A DNA stretch of 64,000 nt from 2-02-FULL-48-14 sp041645035 (lineage in GTDB: Bacteria > Patescibacteriota > Gracilibacteria > UBA1369 > 2-02-FULL-48-14): positions 3,461-67,460 of the forward strand of contig JBAZQU010000002.1 of the NCBI GenBank assembly GCA_041645035.1, given 5' to 3'. Of this stretch, positions 42,874-51,349 are shown piece by piece. The notes under the pieces are model-generated. The model saw only the letters and a program-made list of their open reading frames with translations, ran no database searches and had not been told where the DNA came from. Within the stretch, counting starts at the first letter, position 1; each line of letters starts with the position of its first letter. A program made the translations under genes and the position numbers.

Positions 42874-45033
42874 CTACTCCGTCTTCATCAGGCTGTTGTA
42901 GGATTCGCCGTCGTTTTGATTCACCGTGATCATGCGATAAATCACTTCAGCTACTTCCACGCGGCTCATGGGGTCGCTGGGATTGAAATACTGTCCGCTC
43001 ACGGGGAATAGATTTTTCTCCTTGGCGTATTGCACATAAGGCGCGTACCAAGACAAATTATTCACGTCTTCATAGGGATCTTCCGTCACCACGGGGTCAA
43101 TCGAAACGTCCACCGTACTGAAAATCATCTTAAGGAATTCCACGCGATTAACTCCTTGGGTGGGCTTAAAGCTTCCGTCCGAATATCCTTGCACCACTCC
43201 TATGGAAGAAGCAGTCGCCAGGTAGTCGGAATACCACTCTCCGCTTTGCGTATCACTGTAATGGGCGGTGAGCCCCGTGCTCACATTTTGATCGAGTCCG
43301 CTGAAAATAAACTTGAGCGCTTCCACGCGAGAAACGGTGTTGTCCGGTTTGAAAGTTCCGTCGGGGTAACCTTGCACGGTTCCTTTTTGCACGAGGTAAC
43401 TTACGGCCGTGTAGAATTCATGTACTTCGGAAATATCATTGAAAAGACGCGACTCAAGCGTGCTGCTTTCAATCACTTTGGTTCCGTAGGTCACTTGAAT
43501 AATCACGTCGTCTTCGGAGTCGGCGGTGAATTCAACTTCCGCAATACCCGTACTCAAATCTTCTCTACCCAGACTGTTTTTGGAAAAAGTTCCGGAGCCC
43601 TCCACCAAGCTGAGTTCCACAGGCCCATCCCCATAAAAACCCGGGGTGGGGTTCCCGTTAAGATCTTGTGCTTGAATTTGAATGGTTTCAGGTTTGCCGG
43701 GAACAAAATAGCCATCGTGAGCTACGCCAAATTTGGCGAAAGGCTCAATCGTGGCGATAACGTAAACCACGGAAGAATAGTACTCGCGGCCCGCAATTTC
43801 TGCGGTGACGGTTACGCTGCCTTCACGGTCCGCATAGAGCGAAAGTTCAGCCACACCGTCGTCAAAATCCGCGGTACTAACAGAGCTGCGGTTCAGCCTG
43901 GCGCTGTTCTCGTCAGAAACGGTGACACTCATCTCGCCGTCAAAACTCGCATCCTCCTTCACCTCATCGTTTTCATCGAGCAAGGAAATGGAAATAGTTT
44001 GATTTTGCCCCGGCATAATAAAGGCGGGTGTTGCAATTTCCAGATCGGTGAAATCAATGCCCACTACCGCAGAAGTCACTTCCTCGGTCACCGCTTCTTC
44101 CTCTACAGGTGTGATAGTACTTTCCACGGTCGAAATAATGGGGGTGCTCGTAAAGGTGGCGTCTCCATCCAAATGAGCTTGAACGAATTCTAAAGGATTG
44201 CGGGTGTAGCGATACAAATTGTCTTGCCCCACGCCGTGACTTACAGCATCCCAAAAGTCATAACCGGCCGCAGTGGCTTCCGCAGTGGTAAAGGGCCAGT
44301 AGGGGTGCCAAGGAGCGTCGGCGGTGTCCAACTGAAAGTGCAAATGGTAGGTGGTTGCGGTTCCCGTGTCTCCAACCTGTCCGATCACTTCTCCTTTGAC
44401 CACTTCAGCACCTTCCGTAACAAAAAATTCTGAAAGATGGGAGTAGCTGCTATACAGTGTAGTGGTCTGTCCGGGCTGATTAGGGTCCGGCGCTCCGTTG
44501 TGTTTTATTACAATATATTTTCCAAAACCACTGGAGGTTCCGGCTTCACTCACTATTCCGTTGGCGATGCTGTACACGGGCGTTCCTTCGGGGACTTTAA
44601 TGTCCACCGCCGGATGACTTCCGCAGTTTTCGCCGCAATCATTGAGTTCATAACTTCCCGCATAAGGTACGGGGTAGGTGATTTTGGTGTTTCGAATAAT
44701 GTCGTGCGTGGCATTTCCCCACACAAGTGCGTCGGAATCGAAGGTCAAATAATCGGTACGATATTCGCTGATCGGTTCCAACTTGGACGCAGGCAATTCC
44801 TGATAAGACATGCTGTATTCGGCGCTGGTCAAATGAGTCCAATCGGGTGCTTCTTGGATCGGCATCACCGTCCCGTCGAACGCTGCGTGCTCGTCAAGAC
44901 CCGTGAGCGAAGTAAAGAGTATGTGAGTCTCATAGCGGTAATTCACGCTGAAAACCGAAACCGCCAAGAGAACCATGAGCGAGATCCACTCTCTTACATT
45001 GGAGTTTTTAAGATGAGATCTGAATTTCCCCAT
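42874..45033 (-). CDS. Surface M23 peptidase-like protein with Ig-like region and three SLH domains
   Basis: From ATG 45033 (MGKFRSHLKN) the protein has 719 residues. An N-terminal membrane anchor (WISLMVLLAVSVFSV) is followed by an M23/LytM domain with HPAVDIKVPEGTPVYSIANG and HLHFQLD, the zinc-binding motifs. Then come two Ig/Big-like regions and three SLH repeats (VQGYPDGTFKPDNTVSRVEA, VQGYSDGSFKPTQGVNRVEF, SDPMSRVEVAEVIYRM). SLH repeats bind pyruvylated wall polymer; csaB is in this window. ATG 45096 is open but adds a non-hydrophobic extension. Confidence 0.9.
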   Translation of the reverse strand: MGKFRSHLKNSNVREWISLMVLLAVSVFSVNYRYETHILFTSLTGLDEHAAFDGTVMPIQEAPDWTHLTSAEYSMSYQELPASKLEPISEYRTDYLTFDSDALVWGNATHDIIRNTKITYPVPYAGSYELNDCGENCGSHPAVDIKVPEGTPVYSIANGIVSEAGTSSGFGKYIVIKHNGAPDPNQPGQTTTLYSSYSHLSEFFVTEGAEVVKGEVIGQVGDTGTATTYHLHFQLDTADAPWHPYWPFTTAEATAAGYDFWDAVSHGVGQDNLYRYTRNPLEFVQAHLDGDATFTSTPIISTVESTITPVEEEAVTEEVTSAVVGIDFTDLEIATPAFIMPGQNQTISISLLDENDEVKEDASFDGEMSVTVSDENSARLNRSSVSTADFDDGVAELSLYADREGSVTVTAEIAGREYYSSVVYVIATIEPFAKFGVAHDGYFVPGKPETIQIQAQDLNGNPTPGFYGDGPVELSLVEGSGTFSKNSLGREDLSTGIAEVEFTADSEDDVIIQVTYGTKVIESSTLESRLFNDISEVHEFYTAVSYLVQKGTVQGYPDGTFKPDNTVSRVEALKFIFSGLDQNVSTGLTAHYSDTQSGEWYSDYLATASSIGVVQGYSDGSFKPTQGVNRVEFLKMIFSTVDVSIDPVVTEDPYEDVNNLSWYAPYVQYAKEKNLFPVSGQYFNPSDPMSRVEVAEVIYRMITVNQNDGESYNSLMKTE

Positions 45034-45100
45034 GTTTCTTTTGTTTTGATTTTGTTTTAATCTAGTAATAATAGCAGATTTCCGACATTTTTTCAAGTAA

Positions 45101-45119
45101 GCGAACCCGAAGGGTTTGC
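45101..45119. repeat. Palindrome with GAA loop upstream of tsaE
   Basis: GCGAACCC-GAA-GGGTTTGC (8-bp stem with one G-U pair). Same GAA loop as the elements at 22722, 29860 and 31334. Confidence 0.5.
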
Positions 45120-45154
45120 GAGCCGAGGCGAGTGCCTACGGCCTAAGCAATAAG

Positions 45155-45168
45155 GTGGCGTAAGCCAC
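45155..45168. repeat. Palindrome with GTAA loop upstream of tsaE
   Basis: GTGGC-GTAA-GCCAC, 9 bp before the tsaE ATG. C(GTAA)G is a GNRA-type tetraloop in RNA. The same loop occurs in the IS200-like end at 63895. Confidence 0.5.
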
Positions 45169-45177
45169 ATCAATATC

Positions 45178-45618
45178 ATGAAAAAAACCACTCAAAGCGC
45201 CGCAGAAACCATGGACTTGGCCAAGCTTCTTTACGAGGAGTATCCCGAGCACAAAATTTGGCTGCTGTACGGAGACTTGGGCACCGGCAAAACTACTCTC
45301 ATTAAAGGGCTCGGTGAAGCGCTGGGGCTTGGGAGTGATTTAATTAAAAGCCCCACTTATACTTTGGTCAGCGAATACGCGCCTTTGGTGCATTACGACC
45401 TTTACCGAATCGAGGAAATGGACGATCTCACGAGAGAATTGTTACACGAACACATGGAGAGTGGGAAGCATATTGTAATCGAATGGCCTGAGAAAATTGA
45501 ATCTGAAGTTATAACGTCACATCTTAAAATTTACCTTACTCACGGGGGAGGTGATGTGCGAAAAGTTCAGATAATGCAATTTCGATCTCACCGCCGTACT
45601 CTCTCTTCTTTGTCTTAA
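45178..45618 (+). CDS. tsaE: tRNA threonylcarbamoyladenosine biosynthesis ATPase TsaE
   Basis: TsaE is the ATPase of the TsaBDE complex for t6A37 in tRNA. The 146-residue protein has Walker A LYGDLGTGKTTLIKGLGEALG, SPTYTLVSEY, HYDLYRIEEMDDL and VIEWPEKIES. The last residues (about FRSHRRTLSSLS) are encoded by the end of a decayed HNH-gene copy on the other strand, so the C-terminus appears to be replaced or extended by that insertion. Confidence 0.92.
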   Translation: MKKTTQSAAETMDLAKLLYEEYPEHKIWLLYGDLGTGKTTLIKGLGEALGLGSDLIKSPTYTLVSEYAPLVHYDLYRIEEMDDLTRELLHEHMESGKHIVIEWPEKIESEVITSHLKIYLTHGGGDVRKVQIMQFRSHRRTLSSLS

Positions 45619-45760
45619 AAGATCCAAAAGAATCTCGTTCACATCTTGTCCTTAGTGAGAGCATGCGCACGCACGGATTTTACCTCAAATAATGGCTTGG
45701 CTAAGCCATTCTCACTTCTGGAATTGCGGTAAAAGTCTGACCTCCTCCTGCCAAAAGCTG
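45605..45760 (-). pseudogene. Decayed fragment of an HNH endonuclease gene
   Basis: On the minus strand this region matches the HNH gene at 23525: a 23-nt identical block lies at 45664-45686 (same as 23999-24021), flanked by CCATTATT-GAG and AAGGACAAGATGTGAAC blocks. Segments between are deleted or substituted and no frame is intact. It lacks the palindromic insertion seen in the other copy. Its end overlaps the tsaE 3' end. Confidence 0.75.
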
Positions 45761-45872
45761 CACTTTCCATATTTGCAATAGTATTGCAATTACGGAAAGC
45801 CGGCCTATCATCACTTTATTAAACAAAGAAGAGGCGGTTGCGATTCTAGTAAACGCTCACCCAAAGTGGAAT

Positions 45873-47108
45873 TTATAGATCCTTCTTAGGCAGGCTCGCC
45901 AAGGTTTTATCCGGCAGCAGGAGGGAAAGTCGTCCGGCTTCCAATTCTTCACGTTGGTAAGCCATCATACTTTTGGATTCGTAGCGGCTTTCCAAAATGG
46001 AATTCAGCACGCCGCGAGTTTGAGGTCCCAGGTAACCGGCACCACTGTCGGTTTCGGTGGCTACAAGGCCTTGAGACTGTTGGAATTTAAACAAGGCGTG
46101 CGCGGTGCTTTCGCCAAAGTAACCCGTAGGAGCAATGCGTAGGAAGCCAAGGGTCTGAAGTTCTTTTTGCAGCATGGTCACGGTATCGCCGCTATCCCCG
46201 AGTTCCAGCGCGATTCCAAAAGTTTCCCGTTCTTCATACAAGTGAGGATATTTCACCATCAAGGTTTGACCCTTTTGGAGTTTTGCCATTTCATCTGAGA
46301 CGCCGCCTTTGATCAAGTCATCGAACTGGCGACGAGTGGCGGGGCCAAAGTGTCCGCTGCCAAGCTCATCCGGGTCCGAAACAATCCCATAATCCATCTG
46401 GAATTCAAAGATTGCCTGAGCGGTGTCCGCTCCATAAAAGCCGTTCGCCTCGTTGAGATAACCCCAATCCACTAAATATTGCTGCATCTTGGTGATTTCC
46501 TCGCCGGAATTTCCATAATACAAATCACTCGGGAATTCCAAAGAACTGAGGAAAGTCTCCGTATAAATATTCTCCACGGTTAGGTATTGATCGAAGTAAA
46601 CCGCCTCTTCAATTTCAGGTTGAATTCCATACACACGCACTTCCACGGTTCGTTTTCCCCAACCAAGCGCGCGGCGAAGTCCGTCATCTCCGGCTCCCAT
46701 CCACACGTCCAGACGATCATAAGAATTTCCTCGATTTCCGGCTGTAACAATGGCGCCCCCTCGATCGTGAATCGAAGTGAGTCCGATGCCGGGAATATAC
46801 ATTTTCATTCCAAAGGCATAGGTTTTGGGCGCCGCAATCATTCCCGGGAAAACCGGCGTGCCGTCGGCCCCATTCGTTCCGTTTCCGTTCAAATAAATGT
46901 CCCCTTCATAAGATCCGGTCACGTAATGTTCTTGGCCGAGCAAAGGGGAGTAATAAGCCGTAATAATGAAGGTCTGCAAATAGTATTCGTCGGCTGCTTC
47001 GGGGGGAGGCGGAACCTCCTCTTCGGCTAAAGCGAGCAAGCCTCCACTGACTTGCAAAGCCACAAACAGGGAGCTGAACAAGAGGGCAATTAGCCTTTTG
47101 ACTTTCAT
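45873..47108 (-). CDS. Secreted 3D-domain protein with two peptidoglycan-binding domains
   Basis: The 411-residue protein has a signal peptide (MKVKRLIALLFSSLFVALQV...ALAEE), a 3D (MltA-like barrel) domain with KMYIPGIGLTSIHDRGGAIV and NSYDRLDVWMG carrying the conserved Asp residues, and two PG_binding_1 repeats (GEEITKMQQYLVDWGYL, GDTVTMLQKELQTLGFL). This suggests a lytic transglycosylase-like wall enzyme, unproven. Confidence 0.88.
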   Translation of the reverse strand: MKVKRLIALLFSSLFVALQVSGGLLALAEEEVPPPPEAADEYYLQTFIITAYYSPLLGQEHYVTGSYEGDIYLNGNGTNGADGTPVFPGMIAAPKTYAFGMKMYIPGIGLTSIHDRGGAIVTAGNRGNSYDRLDVWMGAGDDGLRRALGWGKRTVEVRVYGIQPEIEEAVYFDQYLTVENIYTETFLSSLEFPSDLYYGNSGEEITKMQQYLVDWGYLNEANGFYGADTAQAIFEFQMDYGIVSDPDELGSGHFGPATRRQFDDLIKGGVSDEMAKLQKGQTLMVKYPHLYEERETFGIALELGDSGDTVTMLQKELQTLGFLRIAPTGYFGESTAHALFKFQQSQGLVATETDSGAGYLGPQTRGVLNSILESRYESKSMMAYQREELEAGRLSLLLPDKTLASLPKKDL

Positions 47109-47227
47109 TTTTGTTTTTAGTTTTATTTTGAGTTCTCCTAATTATAGCAGAAAAAGGCCCCCGACGGGGAGCAATAGACTTGAAGAGTTTTAGATTTATA
47201 GTCTGGTATAAATCACCGTTTTTTGGC

Positions 47228-49678
47228 TTACATTACCGTTCCCAGGCGCCTAAAGACCTCGCGTTCCACAAATTCTTTGTCGCGGCCGTATTTGAGACGG
47301 GAAAGTTGCTTGTAGGCTTCGGCGGCTTCGGGGTCGCCCTTTTCAAGATAGGGGCTGAGCGGAGTGATGCTAAACGGCTGGCTCGGCTGTGTATCAATGG
47401 AGAGCTTCATCACGGCCTTAAACTTGTCGATATTGATGAGGTCCTGGTCGCTAAACACGGGCGCCATTTCCTTGGCCATGTACTCGGCATCTTGCGCGCC
47501 GATCTTGTAGGCCATAATAGTCCCAACGTTTCCGAACACGGCATCTTTCAGGTTCACGCCCTTGCCTTTTTTGACGTCGCTTTCGAGCTGCGCCAAGTAC
47601 TGGTGAGCCATCGCGAGCCCCAGACGGTATTTACGAGCCTCGGAGAGAATCACTTCAATGGAATCGGTTACGTAGTTTTGGAACTCATCGATGTAGAGGA
47701 AGAAGTCCTTTCGCATTTCTTTGGGGAGCCGCTGTCTACGTAGTGCCGCCACTTGCAGTTTGGATACCACAATCATACCGAGCAGTTTGCTGTTGATGTC
47801 TCCGGTTTCTCCCTTTGAAAGGTTCATGAGCAGAATCTTGTTGGTAGCCATCACTTCTCCAAAATCAAAAGCGCTGTGCGTTTGCCCGATGATGTTACGC
47901 ATCATTCCGTTGGTCACGAACTGACCGAACTTGGCGGCGAAGTACGGAATCATTTCCTGTTTCTCCCGCGCTCCGGTTTTAGCCATCTGCTGATCCCAGA
48001 ACGATTTCACAATGGGGTTTTTCAGGTCCTTGGTGCGTTCATATTGGAAATCATCATCCGTGAAGAGGCGAACCATGTCGGTGAGACAGCCCCCGTCTTT
48101 ATAGTCCATGAGCGTAAGACAACCGTTTCGGAAGTAATCCTGAATGCGCGGTCCGAAGATTTCTTCATCGAAAAGTTTGATCATCATGTTCATGGCGTCC
48201 ATGGCCACGAGGTCACGCTCCTCCGGTGTGTCCGCTTCGAGTAAGTTGAGTCCCATCGGCCTCTCCAAATCAGCCGGGTTGAAGTAAATCACGTCGTCGG
48301 CGCGTTCTCGGGGGATGAAGGGCAAAATATCTTCAATGAGCTGTCCGTGCGGGTCCACCACGCAAATACCTTTTCCATTCCGCAAATCTTGACGAATCAT
48401 AATTTGCAAAATGGTGGATTTACCGGTTCCGGTTTGTCCAATTACGTAGAAGTGACGAAAGCGATCCTCGTTTTTTATGCGAATTTCCGTTTTCACGCCG
48501 CGGTAAATATTATGTCCGAGTAAAACTCCTTCGTCGGGAACATTCGCAGGGGGTGGCGCAATTTTATAATTTTGCCAGTTGATGGTGGGCGCGCGGTTGT
48601 AGCGAATATTGGGAAGGTGGAAAAGACTCGCAAGCTCCTCCGGACACAGAATCATTTTGTGGAAACGTAGCGGCTGACGCAGGTCGCGCATCAGGAAGTG
48701 ATGTACTAAATTTCCCAAGTAAAGATCTTTATAGGCAAGCGTGTTGTTGTCGGTGGTTCCATACTGCGCAAAGGCACTCTTCATACTGTGCAGCAGGGTC
48801 TCCGCCTTACCACGAGAATTGGAAACCGCTATCAAACGGATCACGCTTTCAAAGCCCACTTGCGTGTTTTTTTCTTCGATGGCTTTCACTTGTTCGTCCA
48901 CGAGCGGCGTGGTGCGCGAGCCGGCCTCAGTTTCCTTTGCGGCCTCTCCGCGGAACAAAATGCTGAGCATGTCGCCCACCCAAATAAGCGGATTCATAGT
49001 ATGGAAAAACCCCTCGTGCTTGTCTTCCATCACCCTCTTGGCGAGCCTCCTTCCTTTGTTTTGCCAGTGATTGTGAACCGGTCGCATCATAATTTGAATG
49101 GCTGCGCTTTCATAAGGTTCCAGCTTCGACATAACGTTCGAAATATTGTTGAGCGGATCCGCCGTCATGCGTGTGTAAGTGCGGATGGGGTAGGAGTACT
49201 TTTTCTCCGGAGTGAAATAGCAATAGGCTGTCTTGGAATCCTTTTGGAAAAGATTGTAATCCGGCTCTTCTTCAATGTAGCAATCGGGGTAGAAGGCCGT
49301 GAGCTGTTTCTCAATTAAACTCACCAAGTGGTGCGGAACCACCAGATAGAAATCGATGAGATTATTCTGGATGGCGTACTCGCAGGAAATAAAATCATTC
49401 CCAAAAATGTAGCGTCTCCACGTGTGATCTTCCAGCGACGCCAGTGATTCAAAAAATTGTTTCATTATGCCCAGCGTTTCTTTGAAATCCCGCTGCGCGC
49501 CCAGCGCGTCTGTATCCTGTTCTTTATCTTCTTTTGACCCCTTTTTTGGCAGCCGTATCTTCATAAACGACATCGACAAACAACGCCTTCGATTGGCTTC
49601 ATACCGAATGAAAACCAGCACGGCGGTAACAAGTCCGGCGAATCCTAATAAAACGAGAGCGGCGTAGAGATAGGTCAT
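47228..49678 (-). CDS. VirD4/TraG-like DNA-translocation ATPase (type IV secretion family)
   Basis: The 816-residue protein has an N-terminal membrane helix (MTYLYAALVLLGFAGLVTAV), a middle domain with long helices, Walker A YVIGQTGTGKSTILQIMIRQ, CVVDPHGQLIEDILPF, Walker B DFFLYIDEFQNYVTD and a C-terminal RecA-like part. Such proteins occur in nearly all CPR genomes, often near type IV pili or alone. No relaxase or other conjugation gene is here, so the transported substrate is unknown. Confidence 0.87.
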   Translation of the reverse strand: MTYLYAALVLLGFAGLVTAVLVFIRYEANRRRCLSMSFMKIRLPKKGSKEDKEQDTDALGAQRDFKETLGIMKQFFESLASLEDHTWRRYIFGNDFISCEYAIQNNLIDFYLVVPHHLVSLIEKQLTAFYPDCYIEEEPDYNLFQKDSKTAYCYFTPEKKYSYPIRTYTRMTADPLNNISNVMSKLEPYESAAIQIMMRPVHNHWQNKGRRLAKRVMEDKHEGFFHTMNPLIWVGDMLSILFRGEAAKETEAGSRTTPLVDEQVKAIEEKNTQVGFESVIRLIAVSNSRGKAETLLHSMKSAFAQYGTTDNNTLAYKDLYLGNLVHHFLMRDLRQPLRFHKMILCPEELASLFHLPNIRYNRAPTINWQNYKIAPPPANVPDEGVLLGHNIYRGVKTEIRIKNEDRFRHFYVIGQTGTGKSTILQIMIRQDLRNGKGICVVDPHGQLIEDILPFIPRERADDVIYFNPADLERPMGLNLLEADTPEERDLVAMDAMNMMIKLFDEEIFGPRIQDYFRNGCLTLMDYKDGGCLTDMVRLFTDDDFQYERTKDLKNPIVKSFWDQQMAKTGAREKQEMIPYFAAKFGQFVTNGMMRNIIGQTHSAFDFGEVMATNKILLMNLSKGETGDINSKLLGMIVVSKLQVAALRRQRLPKEMRKDFFLYIDEFQNYVTDSIEVILSEARKYRLGLAMAHQYLAQLESDVKKGKGVNLKDAVFGNVGTIMAYKIGAQDAEYMAKEMAPVFSDQDLINIDKFKAVMKLSIDTQPSQPFSITPLSPYLEKGDPEAAEAYKQLSRLKYGRDKEFVEREVFRRLGTVM

Positions 49679-49700
49679 GTTTGAAAAGCGGGCGCACTCA

Positions 49701-49714
49701 CTTTAACACAAGGT
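49701..49714 (-). promoter_or_regulatory. Extended -10 motif upstream of the VirD4-like gene
   Basis: Reading minus, CACCTTGTGTTAAAG contains TGTTAAAG, an extended -10, about 22 nt before the ATG at 49678. The same CTTGTGTTAAA block precedes hsdM and the remnant region at 50082. Confidence 0.4.
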
Positions 49715-49716
49715 GT

Positions 49717-49989
49717 TTACCATACAAAAGGAATAAGGCGGTAGCGCACTTTTTCGCAATACGCTCGATAACCCGGCAGGTCTCGTTTCAGAAGAGCCTC
49801 TTCATTTAAAATGCGAAAAATAATCACGATGCAGGTCGCCCACACAAAGGTCACCGCACAAAACACCCACCCTTGCCAGTACTTGAAGGTCCCCGCCGTC
49901 CACGCAAGCACTCCTCCAATAAATAAGAACGCCGCAGGGAACAGGAGGCATGCTTTTATCTTAAGTTTTCTGAGAGAGGTGGCGTCCAT
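49717..49989 (-). pseudogene. Internally deleted isoprenylcysteine methyltransferase-like gene
   Basis: From ATG 49989 (MDATSLRKLKIKA) 90 residues remain. The first half ends in GTFKYWQGWVFCAVTFVWAT, like the N-terminus of ICMT-like membrane methyltransferases. The second half, RILNEEALLKRDLPGYRAYC then EKVRYRLIPFVW, matches their C-terminus. The SAM-binding middle part, about 100 residues, is missing, so it is probably inactive though still open. Confidence 0.6.
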
Positions 49990-49993
49990 GAAA

Positions 49994-50062
49994 TTATAGT
50001 ATCTCAGGATTATCAAAATCACTATTGTTGATCACAATGTCGGCTATTTCTTGCTGTTTCAT
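49994..50062 (-). pseudogene. 22-residue remnant, possibly the C-terminus of a small nucleotide kinase
   Basis: ATG 50062 to TAA 49994 encodes MKQQEIADIVINNSDFDNPEIL. The string ADIVINNSDFDNP resembles the last strand of P-loop uridine/CoA-type kinases (A-D-x-V-I-D-N-x). A CTTGTGTTAAAAT motif lies 20 nt upstream. Low confidence. Confidence 0.25.
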
Positions 50063-50195
50063 GAGAAAAAGGTCAAAGCCATTTTAACACAAGATGTGAT
50101 GGACTTTATACGCATCATAGGAAAAAATGAATTTATCTTGCGTAAAATAATAGGGTGAGCGTATACTTACCTCACAATTCCTAACGCTAAAATAT

Positions 50196-51044
50196 ATGGA
50201 AGAAAAGATAGCCATCTTCGGAGGTAAGGAAATCAGAAAAACTCTTTTGAACGGAGAGTGGTGGTTTTCGGTAGTGGACGTTTGCTCTGTCCTTACTGAA
50301 AGTCCGGATGGTGGAGCTTATTGGAGAAAGTTAAAGCAAAGACTTATAGAAGAAGACAGCCAGGTCGTGACATTTTGTCACGGACTGAAATTAAAAGCTT
50401 CAGATGGAAAGAACTATGAAACTGATTGTGCTCATACTGAAGGACTCTTCCGCATCATCCAATCCATTCCTTCACCCAAGGCCGAGCCGTTCAAACGCTG
50501 GCTCGCCAAAGTGGGCTATGAACGAGTAAAAGAAATTGAAGATCCGGAATTGGCAACGAAAAGGACAAGAGCCCTGTACAAGGCAAAAGGATACAGCGAG
50601 GCCTGGATAGAGAAACGTATGCGTGGCATTGCCATCCGTGAAGAACTTACCGATGAATGGCAAAAACGTGGAGCGAAGGAGAACGGAGATTACCAGATTT
50701 TGACCGCCGAAATTTCCAAAGCCACTTTTGGGCTGACACCAGGTGAATACAAGAAGCTGAAAGGACTCAAGCGTGAGAACCTGCGCGACCACATGAATGA
50801 CTTTGAGCTGATTTTCAATATGCTTGGGGAGCGTGCAACCACTGAAATTCATAGAAACGAAGACTCCAAAGGAGTTGCCAAGCTAAAAAGTGATGCCAAA
50901 GCGGGTGGAGACATCGCCGGCGGTGCCCGCCAAAAACTTGAGGAACGATTAGGCCGCTCGGTGGTAACGGACAAGAATTACTTGAAAGAGGCGGAGGGGA
51001 AGAAGAAGCTTGTAAGGGATACTTACAAGTTCAAAAAACAATAG
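50196..51044 (+). CDS. BRO-N domain antirepressor-like protein, copy 1
   Basis: The 282-residue protein has an N-terminal BRO-N domain (KIAIFGGKEIRKTLLNGEWW, then FSVVDVCSVLTES) and the C-terminal region RIIQSIPSPKAEPFKRWLAK, LTAEISKATFGLTPGEYKKL and ELIFNMLGERATTEI seen in bacterial BRO-family proteins. BRO proteins bind DNA; many are phage antirepressors. A close paralogue lies at 54268. The region coding VVTFCHG forms a hairpin. Confidence 0.88.
   Translation: MEEKIAIFGGKEIRKTLLNGEWWFSVVDVCSVLTESPDGGAYWRKLKQRLIEEDSQVVTFCHGLKLKASDGKNYETDCAHTEGLFRIIQSIPSPKAEPFKRWLAKVGYERVKEIEDPELATKRTRALYKAKGYSEAWIEKRMRGIAIREELTDEWQKRGAKENGDYQILTAEISKATFGLTPGEYKKLKGLKRENLRDHMNDFELIFNMLGERATTEIHRNEDSKGVAKLKSDAKAGGDIAGGARQKLEERLGRSVVTDKNYLKEAEGKKKLVRDTYKFKKQ
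50361..50387. repeat. Hairpin inside BRO-N copy 1
   Basis: CGTGACA-TTT-TGTCACG (50366-50382), 7 bp, extended outward by a T-G pair, a G-A mismatch and three more pairs. It matches the design of the array at 55121-55369. Confidence 0.6.
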
Positions 51045-51055
51045 TTCGTATACAT

Positions 51056-51241
51056 CTACGCATTTCGCCAGTACTTTTCTTCCACGCCAGTCTGTTTTAT
51101 GAAGGTTTTTATCTCACGAGCGGTGAATGAGTCTCTCCCCATATCCACTTCTGCATAAGCACCAGTTTTCTCATTCAGTAAGCACTTGTGGTCCCCCTTG
51201 CCTCTGTTATTAGAGAGTTCTGCAAAACCTTTTTTGGAGAC
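51056..51241 (-). pseudogene. HicA-like remnant without a start codon
   Basis: A 61-codon open stretch begins after TAA and has no ATG, GTG or TTG near its start. It reads NNRGKGDHKCLLNEKTGAYA then EVDMGRDSFTAREIKTFIKQ. GKGDH and the terminal IKxFIKQTGV helix resemble HicA (YcfA) toxins. The 305-bp gap 51045-51349 holds only this and the fic regulatory sites. Confidence 0.35.
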
Positions 51242-51270
51242 TTATTTTTAACAGGAGGAAGTCCCACTCT

Positions 51271-51335
51271 AACCGTGAAAATAGGCCTATTATTCACTCT
51301 TTTCACGATTCTGTTGACTAAAACCGTGAAAAGAG
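51271..51335. promoter_or_regulatory. Operator repeats and promoter of fic
   Basis: A perfect 11-bp inverted repeat, CTCTTTTCACG (51297-51307) and CGTGAAAAGAG (51325-51335), flanks TTGACT (51314-51319) and enters the -10 region TACTAT (51336-51341). A third half-site AACCGTGAAAATAG lies at 51271-51284. The -10 ends 8 nt before ATG 51350. Confidence 0.65.
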
Positions 51336-51349
51336 TACTATGTACACAT

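Noticed and set aside
43030..44193. 387-codon plus-strand frame
   Set aside because: It is antisense to the SLH/M23 gene, whose domains are unmistakable.
51188..51349. N-terminal extension of the Fic protein at 51350
   Set aside because: The upstream open part covers the promoter and operator repeats and has no Fic-family similarity.
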